Positions 56,295 to 64,000 of a DNA stretch of 64,000 nt are shown here, in pieces; position 1 is the stretch's first letter; every line of letters begins with the position of its first letter. Source of the DNA: Hymenobacter siberiensis (GTDB taxonomy: Bacteria > Bacteroidota > Bacteroidia > Cytophagales > Hymenobacteraceae); assembly GCF_018967865.2 (NCBI RefSeq), contig NZ_JAHLZY020000001.1:744001-808000 (forward strand), read 5' to 3'. The notes under the pieces are model-generated. The model was given only the letters and a program-made list of their open reading frames with translations, searched no databases and was not told the origin of the DNA. The translations under genes and the position numbers were made by a program.

Positions 56295-57587
56295 CAAGTT
56301 TCTCCCGCACGCTATAGCAGAAGTATTGATTGGGTAACGGTATTGCTTTATGTGATACTGGTTGGAATCGGTTGGGTTTGTATTTATGCATCGAGCTACT
56401 CGCCGGACGCGCCAGCAAATCCTTTAAGCAATATGAGCTTTGATAAGCTGATGGCGTTTAACTGGTTCAAACAATTATTATGGATTGCGACTGGAGTTGT
56501 ATTGATTGTTGTACTGCTGGTAGTTGACTACAAGGCATATGATACTCTGGCGTATGCGTTGTATGCGGGCATGATTGTGCTGCTGCTGATAACAATGGTG
56601 GTGGCTCGGCCGATTGCTGGGTCCCGTTCCTGGTTGGAATTGGGACCGGTAAGATTGCAACCAGCTGAGTTTGCAAAGTTTACGACTGCGTTGGCTGCTT
56701 CACGCTTTATGGCGAGTATTAACCTGAGATATCAGGATTGGCGTGACCAGTTGATACTGGCTGGGATTACGCTGTTGCCGCCGTTGCTGATTGTAGCGTC
56801 GAATGAATCGGGGCAGGCGCTGGTTTTTGGGGCGTTGCTGCTGGCTTACTTCCGGGAGGGGATGTCTCCGCTGATATTACTGTTGTTGGTAGTGGCCGGC
56901 GTTGTGTTGATATTGGCTTTAATAGTGCCGAAGATGTGGCTTATGGCTGCTTTTACGGTGATTTTGCTGGCTGTGCTGGGGATTAACCGGCGAGTGTTGC
57001 GGCACCATATGCCGTTGGCAATTGGGGTATGGGTGGCGGTGATTGGAATGGTTGTGGGTGTAGATTTCTTCTATAACCACGTATTACAGCCCCACCAGCG
57101 GCAGCGGATTGAGATATTAATAAATCCTTCTTCGGACCCGTTGGGTAAGGGATGGAATGTAACTCAAAGTAAAATTGCCATTGGGTCGGGGGGATTGTTG
57201 GGGAAGGGTTTTCTGCAAGGGACGCAGACTAAATTCGATTTCGTACCTGAGCAGAGTACTGATTTTATTTTTTGTACGGTAGGGGAGGAATTTGGCTGGA
57301 TGGGCAGCTTAGTGGTGATTGGGCTTTACCTAACGCTGCTGTGGCGCATTATTTATGTGGCGGAGCGGCAAAAGTCTGTTTTTGGACGAACGTATGGCTA
57401 TTGTGTGGCGAGTATTTTGTTTTTCCACATCACTGTGAATATGGGCATGACAATAGGCTTGGCTCCGGTGGTAGGTATTCCACTGCCTTTCTTCAGCTAC
57501 GGCGGGTCTTCATTATGGTCGTTTACCATTTTACTGTTTAGCCTACTGGCGCTTGATGCTTACCGAAAGCAGGATTTGGTACGCTGA
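56292..57587 (+). CDS. rodA: Rod-shape-determining SEDS protein RodA
   Basis: About 431 residues and 10 membrane segments. SEDS proteins polymerise peptidoglycan glycan strands with class B PBPs during elongation. Family features: RYSRSIDWVTVLLYVILVGI, ARPIAGSRSWLELGPVRLQP, AEFAKFTTALAASRFM, GWNVTQSKIAIGSGGLLGKG, FVPEQSTDFIFCTVGEEFGW and PLPFFSYGGSSLWSF. No ATG precedes residue 40 or so. TTG 56292 places the start just before the conserved SRSIDW; the open frame extends back to TTG 56247. Its stop overlaps the next ATG (TGATG). Confidence 0.92.
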   Translation: MQVSPARYSRSIDWVTVLLYVILVGIGWVCIYASSYSPDAPANPLSNMSFDKLMAFNWFKQLLWIATGVVLIVVLLVVDYKAYDTLAYALYAGMIVLLLITMVVARPIAGSRSWLELGPVRLQPAEFAKFTTALAASRFMASINLRYQDWRDQLILAGITLLPPLLIVASNESGQALVFGALLLAYFREGMSPLILLLLVVAGVVLILALIVPKMWLMAAFTVILLAVLGINRRVLRHHMPLAIGVWVAVIGMVVGVDFFYNHVLQPHQRQRIEILINPSSDPLGKGWNVTQSKIAIGSGGLLGKGFLQGTQTKFDFVPEQSTDFIFCTVGEEFGWMGSLVVIGLYLTLLWRIIYVAERQKSVFGRTYGYCVASILFFHITVNMGMTIGLAPVVGIPLPFFSYGGSSLWSFTILLFSLLALDAYRKQDLVR

Positions 57588-58924
57588 TGGGGAAAGCACA
57601 GGTGCCGGGTTGGGTGTGGGCGGTGCTGGTGGGCGCACACGTATTGACGTTGGGCTGGGTGCTTCGCCAAGGGAATTGGTCTTTTGCGGATACGGGGCGC
57701 TACATTCAGGCGGCTGAGAACCTGTGGCGGTATGGGGAGCTTTATGCTCGGCCCTGGCCTGCGATAGTACCCAGTGGGCAGGCGGTGCAGGAGTTCACGA
57801 TTCGGCCAGTTGGTTATCCGCTGGTTATACTAGGCTTGGGAAGCGCTACCGGGCACCCGGCAATGCTGCTGGTGCTTCAGAATATGCTTAGTCTGCTGAG
57901 CTTGGGGGTGGTATTGAGGTGGTGGGGGCGATGGGCAAACCCTGGCTCTTTGGATTGGGCGCTGGCAGTAGGGGCGGTGTTAACTTTTCCGGCTCAGCTT
58001 ATCTATGCGAGTTCTGTGATGAGTGAAATGCTGCTGCAAACGGCAGTACTCGGTATCGCTATTTCAGCTTTTGCGTTTACTCGTTCTTGCCGACTGCGGT
58101 ATTTTGCGGCCGGGGTGGTGGCGGTGGTGGCGGCTTTGCTGCTAAAACCAGTTTTTTATCCGTTGGCATTTGTGGTTACGGTGCTGGCGGTAGGGGTGGG
58201 CTGGCGCTACCGCCGTTTGGCAGTGGTGGTCATTGGCCTGGTCCCTGTGTTGGTGGTGGGGCTGTACATGCAGTGGAACCAGCAGCGGACAGGTTATTTT
58301 CATTTTTCGAGTATTGCGGAAATTAATTTGCTGCAGTACAATGCAGCGGGGGTGGTGCGGCAGATTGCCGGACCGGAAGTAGAAGAAAAATGGGTGACGC
58401 AGGTAATAGAGCGGGCTAATGCGGCATCGGATTTTGCGACGCGGCAGCATTTTATTCAGGCCCAGGCGGGGGCAATGCTGACGGCGCATCTCGACTTGTA
58501 TGCGCGGCAACATGTGCAAGGGATGGTTGCGTTATTCCTGGACCCTGGCCGTTTCGATTTGAGTCAGCTGCTGGGCTGGCCACCGCCTGCCGGAGGCGGC
58601 TTGCTGAATCAGGCGCGGCAGGGCCGGCTGTGGCAGGCTGCTACAAGCCTGCCTTGGGGGCAACTGGCACTATTGGGGATAATATTGCTGGCGAACGTAG
58701 CCCGATTGGGGTTTGCCGTGCGCGGTTTTCATCGGTTGCAACACGGTAGTGATGCGATGCGCTACGGACGCTGGGTGGCAGTGGGGCTGTTGCTGTACGT
58801 GGCGGCCCTGACTGGCCCCTTGGGGGCAGCTCGGTTTTTGGTGCCGGTGTGGCCACTGCTGCTGGCGTTGGCATTGGTGGGGCTCCGAGGGCCACAGCCG
58901 TTAATGCAAAAGAAAGAAGGCTAA
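57587..58924 (+). CDS. GT-C-like polytopic membrane protein
   Basis: 445 residues with about 10 hydrophobic segments. After TM1, SFADTGRYIQAAENLWRYGE lies in the first periplasmic loop, where GT-C glycosyltransferases (mannosyl- or arabinosyl-type) place a catalytic Asp. RPVGYPLVILGLG and SSVMSEMLLQTAVLGIAISA follow the same architecture. No exact family is recognised. Its ATG overlaps the rodA stop by one base, so the two are translationally coupled, suggesting an envelope role. G-rich coding strand. A terminator overlaps its stop codon. Confidence 0.7.
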   Translation: MGKAQVPGWVWAVLVGAHVLTLGWVLRQGNWSFADTGRYIQAAENLWRYGELYARPWPAIVPSGQAVQEFTIRPVGYPLVILGLGSATGHPAMLLVLQNMLSLLSLGVVLRWWGRWANPGSLDWALAVGAVLTFPAQLIYASSVMSEMLLQTAVLGIAISAFAFTRSCRLRYFAAGVVAVVAALLLKPVFYPLAFVVTVLAVGVGWRYRRLAVVVIGLVPVLVVGLYMQWNQQRTGYFHFSSIAEINLLQYNAAGVVRQIAGPEVEEKWVTQVIERANAASDFATRQHFIQAQAGAMLTAHLDLYARQHVQGMVALFLDPGRFDLSQLLGWPPPAGGGLLNQARQGRLWQAATSLPWGQLALLGIILLANVARLGFAVRGFHRLQHGSDAMRYGRWVAVGLLLYVAALTGPLGAARFLVPVWPLLLALALVGLRGPQPLMQKKEG

Positions 58925-58945
58925 CCGGGGTACGGTTAGCCTTCT
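58915..58945. terminator. Terminator overlapping a stop codon
   Basis: AGAAGGCTAACCG pairs with CGGTTAGCCTTCT around GGGTA. The stop TAA (58922-58924) lies in the left arm. The convergent gene at 58989 may use it too. Confidence 0.75.
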
Positions 58946-58988
58946 TGCAGAAGAAAACGACTCAATGTAGAAAAATACTTGCGTGTTG

Positions 58989-60155
58989 CTAGGCGAATTT
59001 GCGCTCAATGAGCTTCAGGAGCTTGTTGACATGCTCTTCCTTGCGGCTCCAATCGTAGCGCTGCGAAAGGTCGGTATTGACGTAGGCACGGGCCTGGTCG
59101 ATGGCGGGCAGGGAATCGAGGTGCTGAATAGCGGCGTGGTAATCCATGTTTTCACCATTGAACAGCTCGTTGATGAAGCTAAAGCGCTGGTTAATGGAAA
59201 TGGCTTCGCGCAGTGTATCAACTTTGGGGCCTGAGCGCTCGGCCAGCGTAGCGGGAGCCGACGTGGCGCGGAGCGTTTCGGCTAAAGGAGAGGCAGCTTG
59301 CTGGCCGGCTTTCAGCTTTTCGTGCAGGGGAACGATGGCGGAATCAACCGTTGGAAGCGGCCGCGTTGGCGGTCCGGCGATTGGCGCAGGCTTGGGCACA
59401 ATTGGCGCGGGTGGTTCCGGCAGCTCTTCCTTGGGGGCCGCAACGAACGTGGGGGGAGCTACAGGAGCCGAAACCGGGGCCGGCTCCTTGACCCGTGGGG
59501 GCGTGGCGGCAACGGATACCGGGCCATCCTCAAGCAGGTCGGCAGTGGTGAGGGGCAAAAGCGTGCTGAGCTCGGTGACGAGCCGCTGGATGGGCTGATG
59601 GGCCTTGTAGTTAGCGGTGCGGTAAAGCTCGAACCGATGCGCGAGGAAATCGCGGCTGAGGTCGTCGCTAACCGGTAGGCTATCAATAAAACCCTGGTAA
59701 AAAGCTTTGTCGATGTCGATGTAGCGCAGGTTATCGCGCAGCAAAGCCAGGGTAGGCTTTTCGGTATTGCCGAGAAGCAGCCGCTGGAAGCCGCCCGTAG
59801 GGTCGGCTACCATGCCAAGGGTATCGGTGGCGGCCTGGGCCAACAGGGGCTCAAAAGTGGCGCGGTTCAGGCTGATGTGCCGCGAAAGCACATTCATGAA
59901 CTGGGCCAGAGCGGCCTGCACCGGGGCAGCCTCAAAGTCAAAATAGGTACTGCGCAGGCGGGCGGTTTCGGCCTGCCATTGGCCCAATAGCTGGCGGATA
60001 ACCAATAAGTTGAGCTGGCGAATGGGCGTGAACTTGAGCACGGCCGGGCCGTCGATGGTGGCAGTGGGCTGGGTACCAAAATGCTGGTCGCAGAGCCGGG
60101 CGGCCAGGCGGCGGCCATACTGTGCACACTTGGCGAGGCTATATTTGTCGTTCAT
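58989..60155 (-). CDS. Conserved hypothetical protein with Pro-rich linker
   Basis: 388 residues, soluble. The N-terminal helical domain (MNDKYSLAKCAQYGRRLAAR to about 215) and the C-terminal helical domain (about 315-388: REAISINQRFSFINELFNGE, AAIQHLDSLPAIDQARAYVN, SRKEEHVNKLLKLIERKFA) are joined by an Ala/Pro/Val-rich linker (for example PPAPIVPKPAPIAGPPTRPL). Proteins of this layout are common in Bacteroidota with unknown role. Convergent with the GT-C-like gene and divergent from the ferredoxin. Confidence 0.7.
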   Translation of the reverse strand: MNDKYSLAKCAQYGRRLAARLCDQHFGTQPTATIDGPAVLKFTPIRQLNLLVIRQLLGQWQAETARLRSTYFDFEAAPVQAALAQFMNVLSRHISLNRATFEPLLAQAATDTLGMVADPTGGFQRLLLGNTEKPTLALLRDNLRYIDIDKAFYQGFIDSLPVSDDLSRDFLAHRFELYRTANYKAHQPIQRLVTELSTLLPLTTADLLEDGPVSVAATPPRVKEPAPVSAPVAPPTFVAAPKEELPEPPAPIVPKPAPIAGPPTRPLPTVDSAIVPLHEKLKAGQQAASPLAETLRATSAPATLAERSGPKVDTLREAISINQRFSFINELFNGENMDYHAAIQHLDSLPAIDQARAYVNTDLSQRYDWSRKEEHVNKLLKLIERKFA

Positions 60156-60192
60156 AAAAAGGCCGGGTTTCGGTGGCCCAAGTTAGGCACAA

Positions 60193-60531
60193 ATGGCCCT
60201 GTTGACGATTGAAAACTTGCCCGGCGCGGCCGTGAACGTACCCGCCGGGGCCACATTGCTGGCGGCTTTGCAAGCTGCGGGCCACGACTGGATGCACGCC
60301 TGCGGGGCCAAAGGGCGCTGCACTACCTGCCGCGTCCAGCTGCGGGCGGGCCAGGAAAACCTGAGCCCGCTCACGGTGGCCGAGCTGCGCTACCAGGCGG
60401 CCGGCCGCCTCCTGCCCAATGAGCGCCTGACCTGCCAGGCCCAACTGCCCATGGGCGATGCCACCGGCTGTGTGCCCGAGGCAACGCAATTGCCCCACGT
60501 GCGGTACGGCGAAGGCCTGGCGGCCGATTGA
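60193..60531 (+). CDS. 2Fe-2S ferredoxin
   Basis: 112 residues with the plant-type ferredoxin pattern: CGAKGRCTTC provides three of the four cluster cysteines (C-x5-C-x2-C, about residues 37-46), and the fourth lies in ERLTCQAQLP (about residue 82). It carries electrons in the cytoplasm. It is a short stand-alone gene, divergent from the hypothetical at 60155 with 37 bases between. The redox partner is not evident in the window. Confidence 0.9.
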   Translation: MALLTIENLPGAAVNVPAGATLLAALQAAGHDWMHACGAKGRCTTCRVQLRAGQENLSPLTVAELRYQAAGRLLPNERLTCQAQLPMGDATGCVPEATQLPHVRYGEGLAAD

Positions 60532-60682
60532 CTGAAATATTGGCTGGCCCGCGCCGGCAGGGAAAGGCAGGTGGTCAGGGCGTTTGCTGATTTGGGGGCA
60601 GGGGCGGTGAATGTGGCGGGCATCGCCCTTGGTGGTTCGTCCCTAACTTTAGGATTCAAAACCACCCAAGCCCGTCCGTATT

Positions 60683-61309
60683 TTGTTTATTGAACCTCGC
60701 GTCGGAAACCGCCACAATGCCCCCCGCCGGGGCTGGATTGAAGTGGTGTGTGGCTCCATGTTTTCGGGCAAGACCGAAGAACTGATTCGCCGCCTCACCC
60801 GTGCCCGCATTGCCCGGCAGCGGGTCGAAATTTTTAAGCCTGCGATTGATACGCGCTACCACGCCGAAGATGTGGTGAGCCACAACGCCGCCCGCATTCG
60901 CTCGACGCCGGTGGCCATTGCCTCGGAAATTCTACTGCTCGCGGCTGGGTCCGACGTAGTGGGTATCGACGAAGGGCAGTTTTTCGACAGCTCGCTGGTA
61001 AACGTATGCGAGCAGCTGGCTAATAATGGTATCCGCGTTATTGTAGCCGGGCTCGATATGGACTACCTGGGGCGGCCCTTTGGCCCCATACCAGCCCTGC
61101 TGGCCACGGCCGAATACGTGACCAAGGTGCACGCCGTGTGCGTGTGCTGCGGCGAAATTGCTTCGTATTCCTATCGCATCGCGGCTAGTGCCAGCCAGGT
61201 GCTGCTGGGCGAAACCGACTTGTACGAAGCCCGCTGCCGGCCGTGTTTTCTGGAGGGTATGCAGGCCAAGGAACCCACACCGGAAGCCCGCCCAGCCGCT
61301 GCGCACTAA
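60683..61309 (+). CDS. tdk: Thymidine kinase
   Basis: 208 residues with TTG 60683 as start ([10 protein letters not shown]), since the family N-terminus [19 protein letters not shown] follows within 20 residues and no ATG is available before it. Walker A is GSMFSGKTE. The DEGQFFD motif carries the catalytic Glu, the lasso region is near SYSYRI, and the zinc site is formed by CVCC and CRPC. It salvages thymidine to dTMP. About 150 non-coding bases precede it. Confidence 0.95.
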   Translation: MFIEPRVGNRHNAPRRGWIEVVCGSMFSGKTEELIRRLTRARIARQRVEIFKPAIDTRYHAEDVVSHNAARIRSTPVAIASEILLLAAGSDVVGIDEGQFFDSSLVNVCEQLANNGIRVIVAGLDMDYLGRPFGPIPALLATAEYVTKVHAVCVCCGEIASYSYRIAASASQVLLGETDLYEARCRPCFLEGMQAKEPTPEARPAAAH

Positions 61310-61380
61310 ATTTCGGGGTGTAGCGTTGGCAACGGCGGCCCTGCTGCTTTCTATCCTTACTTTGAGCTTTTGCTGAGCGT

Positions 61381-63756
61381 ATGTCCCACTTTTTCCGTTG
61401 TTTGCTGGGGTTAACCGGCTTTTTTCTGTGTGCGAGCACAGCTTTTGCCCAGGGCCCGGTTGGCTACGGCGACTGGCAACTGCACCTTCCCACCAACCAC
61501 CCCTTAGTGCTGGCCGATGCGGGCGGCCGGCTGTATGTAGCCACGGAAAACGCCTTTTATTTTCTGGATAAGACCCAGAATACCACCCAGGTGCTTTCGC
61601 GCCGCGACGGGCTGAATGACGTAGCAGTGACGGCCTTGGCCTACGATTCGGTGACGAAGCAAACGGTGCTGGGGTATCGCAACGCCAATATTGACGTTCT
61701 GCGGCCCGATGGTAGCGTGCGCAATATCAATGATGTGCTGCGCAAACTGGGGCAGGGCGGGATTCAGGCCGGCAACAGCCCAATCAACCGGATATCAATC
61801 AGCAATGGCAAAGCATACGTTTCGGCTACCTTCGGCGTGGTTGTCATTGATTTAGTAAAGCTTGAAATAACGGATACGTACAGCAGCATTGGTCCCGGAG
61901 GGACAACTGTGAGCGTGTACGATGCCGCTTCGACGGGGACCTATCTGTACCTGGCCACCTCGGCAGGCCTGCTACGCGGGGCACTAACCACCAACCTGCT
62001 GGACTACCGCAACTGGACCCTCTCGCTACCCGTGCCGCTGAACCCCGGCGCGGCGATATACCGGCTATTAGCGGTTTATGATGGGCAGGTGTATGTGGCA
62101 ATCGACGGCGCGGGCGTGTATAAAGTCGTTGCAAATTCCTGGCAATCGGTTCCTAATACCTACGCGGGGTCGTTTCGCAGCTTACGCACCAGTGGCATTG
62201 GCGTGCTGGCCATTGATGACAATGCCGGAGTGCGCCGCATTGACCGCAACGGCGCGGTAACTACCGTGGTGCCCGCCATAACGGGGTATGCGCAAGATGT
62301 AGTGCGCGCCCGCGATGGCAGTTACTACGTGGCGAACTACGAAAAAGGCCTGCAAAGGGTGCAGGCCGGCACCGGCAGGGTTACCGACTCGTTTGTGGCC
62401 AACGGGCCGGCAAGCAGCCTGGCGTTTAGTTTGCTGGCCGATGCCCATGCGAATACTGTCGACGTATTCACCGGAGGCTACAGTGAGCGTTATACTCCTA
62501 ACTACTATCAGTCAGGATTCTACGAATACAATGCTGGGCAATGGAGTAACTTTAATCCGCCGAAACTGCCCGGTAATTCAAGTTCAATCCCGTATTTGCT
62601 GAGCCCCGTGCGCGGGAGCCGCACGCCCGATGGTACCTTATACGTGGGGGCCTATGGCGGGGGGCTGCTGGAATGGAAAGGGCCTGACCAGGTGCGGCAT
62701 TTCGGTGAAGGCCTCCCGACTGGTAGCCCACTCATTGGCACGTTTGGGCTGGGAAATAATCGGGTTGAGGTAACGGATGTAGCAGCAACCTCGGAAGGCA
62801 AAGTGTGGGTAGTGAACCGGCATTTGCTTCCCGGTAGCTCGGGATTGTTTATACTGGACCCTGCTACGACCACCTGGCAGGTTATTCCATGGGTGCCTCA
62901 TCTGCAGGAGCTTGAGCGAGTTGCCCTCGATGACAACGGCTACGCCTGGGTAACTGTATCGCGCAAAACAGACCCCTCCGGCACCGGGCCTGCTATTGGC
63001 ATTTACGCGGTAGACCCCGCCATTACTCAATCCAATCCACCGCGCCTGTTTACGTCCGCGACCGGTCTGCCCGATAATCAGATTTACGAGCTGGCGAAAG
63101 ACCGGCGCGGGTACATGTGGGCGGCTACCATTAAAGGCGTGGCCGTGTTTAGTGACCCGAGCGGCCCGTTCCTGTCCCCGGCCGGATTCACGCTGCCGGT
63201 GGTGCGGCGCGGGGAAGGCACGGGCTTTCCGGCGCTGTTTAGCGAGGCCGTGCGGACGCTGGCCGTGGACGGGGCCGACCGCAAGTGGTTCGGGACCGAT
63301 AATGGCCTATGGCTGTTTAGCCCCGATGCCGACGAGGCCCTGATGCACTTCACTACGGCCAACAGCCCGCTGCCTTCCAATCGCATTGTGGACGTGAAGG
63401 TGAACGACAAGACCGGCGAAGTATGGGTGGCCACCGATGCTGGTGTGGTCGCCTACCGGGGCTCAGCTACCGTAACCGAAGGTGAGCCGCACTGCACGGC
63501 CGTATTCCCTAATCCCGTGCGGCCTGATTTTCAGGGCACAGTTGGAATCAGCGGCTTGGCTAATAATGCGTTGGTGAAAATTACCGACGTGGCGGGCCAT
63601 CTCGTGTATGCCACCACGGCCACCGGCGGGACCGTTGCCTGGAACCTGACCATGCCCGATGGCCAGCGTGTGCGGTCGGGCATTTATCTGGTGCTATCGT
63701 CGGACGCCGATGGCAAAAACGGCTGCGTGAGCAAAGTAGCCGTCCTTAGCAAATGA
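61381..63756 (+). CDS. porZ: PorZ-like type IX secretion protein with sorting domain
   Basis: 791 residues. Signal peptide (MSHFFRCLLGLTGFFLCAST..AFAQ), then beta-propeller repeats with the start YGDWQLHLPTNHPLVLADAG, repeated two-component-regulator-propeller-like units (TGLPDNQIYELAKDRRGYMW, EAVRTLAVDGADRKWFGTDN, NSPLPSNRIVDVKVNDKTGE), and a C-terminal type IX sorting domain (FPNPVRPDFQGTVGISGL to SKVAVLSK). Length and layout match PorZ of Porphyromonas gingivalis (about 780 residues), which sits on the surface and helps attach cargo. It is a component, not an ordinary cargo, by this comparison. Confidence 0.8.
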   Translation: MSHFFRCLLGLTGFFLCASTAFAQGPVGYGDWQLHLPTNHPLVLADAGGRLYVATENAFYFLDKTQNTTQVLSRRDGLNDVAVTALAYDSVTKQTVLGYRNANIDVLRPDGSVRNINDVLRKLGQGGIQAGNSPINRISISNGKAYVSATFGVVVIDLVKLEITDTYSSIGPGGTTVSVYDAASTGTYLYLATSAGLLRGALTTNLLDYRNWTLSLPVPLNPGAAIYRLLAVYDGQVYVAIDGAGVYKVVANSWQSVPNTYAGSFRSLRTSGIGVLAIDDNAGVRRIDRNGAVTTVVPAITGYAQDVVRARDGSYYVANYEKGLQRVQAGTGRVTDSFVANGPASSLAFSLLADAHANTVDVFTGGYSERYTPNYYQSGFYEYNAGQWSNFNPPKLPGNSSSIPYLLSPVRGSRTPDGTLYVGAYGGGLLEWKGPDQVRHFGEGLPTGSPLIGTFGLGNNRVEVTDVAATSEGKVWVVNRHLLPGSSGLFILDPATTTWQVIPWVPHLQELERVALDDNGYAWVTVSRKTDPSGTGPAIGIYAVDPAITQSNPPRLFTSATGLPDNQIYELAKDRRGYMWAATIKGVAVFSDPSGPFLSPAGFTLPVVRRGEGTGFPALFSEAVRTLAVDGADRKWFGTDNGLWLFSPDADEALMHFTTANSPLPSNRIVDVKVNDKTGEVWVATDAGVVAYRGSATVTEGEPHCTAVFPNPVRPDFQGTVGISGLANNALVKITDVAGHLVYATTATGGTVAWNLTMPDGQRVRSGIYLVLSSDADGKNGCVSKVAVLSK

Positions 63757-63763
63757 GTTGAGC

Positions 63764-63856
63764 GTGTGGGAAATGTGGAAATCTGGGAAACGTGGAAATG
63801 TGCCAGTTGCAAGCCAGTTGAAAATCTCCACATTTCCACATTTTCCATGTTTTCAC
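63764..63856. repeat. Imperfect inverted repeat before recO
   Basis: GGAAACGTGGAAATGTG near 63786-63802 pairs with CACATTTCCACATTTTCC near 63829-63846 with mismatches, with further GTGGAAAT units on the left. It fills the gap between porZ and recO. Confidence 0.5.
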
Positions 63857-63867
63857 ATTAATAAAGC

Positions 63868-64000
63868 ATGCTGATTAAGACGCGGGGCATTGTCCTCAGC
63901 TACCTCAAATACCGCGAAACGAGCATTATCGCCCGGGTGTACACCGAGCGGCTGGGCGTGCAGACCTACGTGGTGAATGGCGTGCGCAAGGCCAAGCCGC
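63868..64000 (+). CDS. recO: DNA repair protein RecO, N-terminal part (3' cut by window end)
   Basis: The first 44 codons read MLIKTRGIVLSYLKYRETSI, then IARVYTERLGVQTYVVNGVR, matching the OB-fold N-terminus of RecO. RecO loads RecA onto SSB-coated DNA with RecR. Only the start is in the window; ATG 63868 is the family-typical start. Confidence 0.88.
   Translation, partial: MLIKTRGIVLSYLKYRETSIIARVYTERLGVQTYVVNGVRKAKP

Overview
The window is chromosomal DNA from a high-GC member of the Bacteroidota, most likely a Hymenobacter-like Cytophagales. The evidence is of several kinds. Promoters have the Bacteroidota form (TTG, 19-21 nt, TAnnTTTG) upstream of the rRNA operon, rpmH and tRNA-His, and Shine-Dalgarno sequences are generally absent. 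There is a PorZ-like type IX secretion component with a C-terminal sorting domain, a RemB-like outer-membrane barrel, PorT-type small barrels and a DUF2480 protein. No genus name can be proven from the sequence alone.

Layout. 1-6.6 kb is a decaying pectin/rhamnogalacturonan locus: an acetylesterase fused to a cut-off GH28 domain, a GH105 gene with three nonsense codons and two frameshifts, an intact sodium/sugar symporter, and a hexuronate-type MFS transporter lacking its N-terminal half. 6.6-11.2 kb holds an NTF2-like secreted protein, a class I fructose-1,6-bisphosphatase that lacks an active-site segment, an acetylesterase-like gene with two in-frame amber codons, and a Gfo/Idh/MocA oxidoreductase with a 13-base homopolymer at its start. 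11.5-17.1 kb is one 1848-residue exported protein with Lys-rich tails. 17.2-25.9 kb carries plsY, small secreted proteins, a Rieske lipoprotein, an M20 dipeptidase, three tandem outer-membrane barrels, a MITE-like element, a PagL-like deacylase and a broken DUF2306 gene. 25.9-34 kb (minus strand) holds pyrD, yifB, gmhA, an MsbA-like ABC exporter and a RemB-like protein.

34.3-43.2 kb contains upp, a membrane protein, rhlE, tRNA-His, a PfkB kinase, an M61 peptidase, rpmH-rnpA and a CtpA-type protease. At 43.2-44.7 kb an IS5-family element has split a small hypothetical gene; removing the IS and one target copy restores the frame. 44.7-50.5 kb carries tsaB, a 56-residue Cys-motif protein, a DUF2480 protein, an amino-acid permease, a lipoprotein and a serine hydrolase with a repeat read through in frame. 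50.5-56.2 kb is a complete 16S-tRNA-Ile-23S-5S operon with three tandem promoters and duplicated boxA-like sites. 56.2-64 kb has rodA coupled to a GT-C-like membrane protein, a conserved hypothetical protein, a ferredoxin, tdk, porZ and the start of recO.

Two themes stand out. First, gene decay concentrates in the first 10 kb and affects linked carbohydrate functions. Second, intergenic gaps are filled by many unrelated long inverted repeats, often directly after stop codons. Two families occur twice in the window, one shares terminal repeats with the resident IS, and one has entered a coding frame. No clearly new defence or biosynthetic system was found. The strongest leads are the fructose-bisphosphatase deletion, the IS/MITE pair, the translated repeat and the large exported protein.
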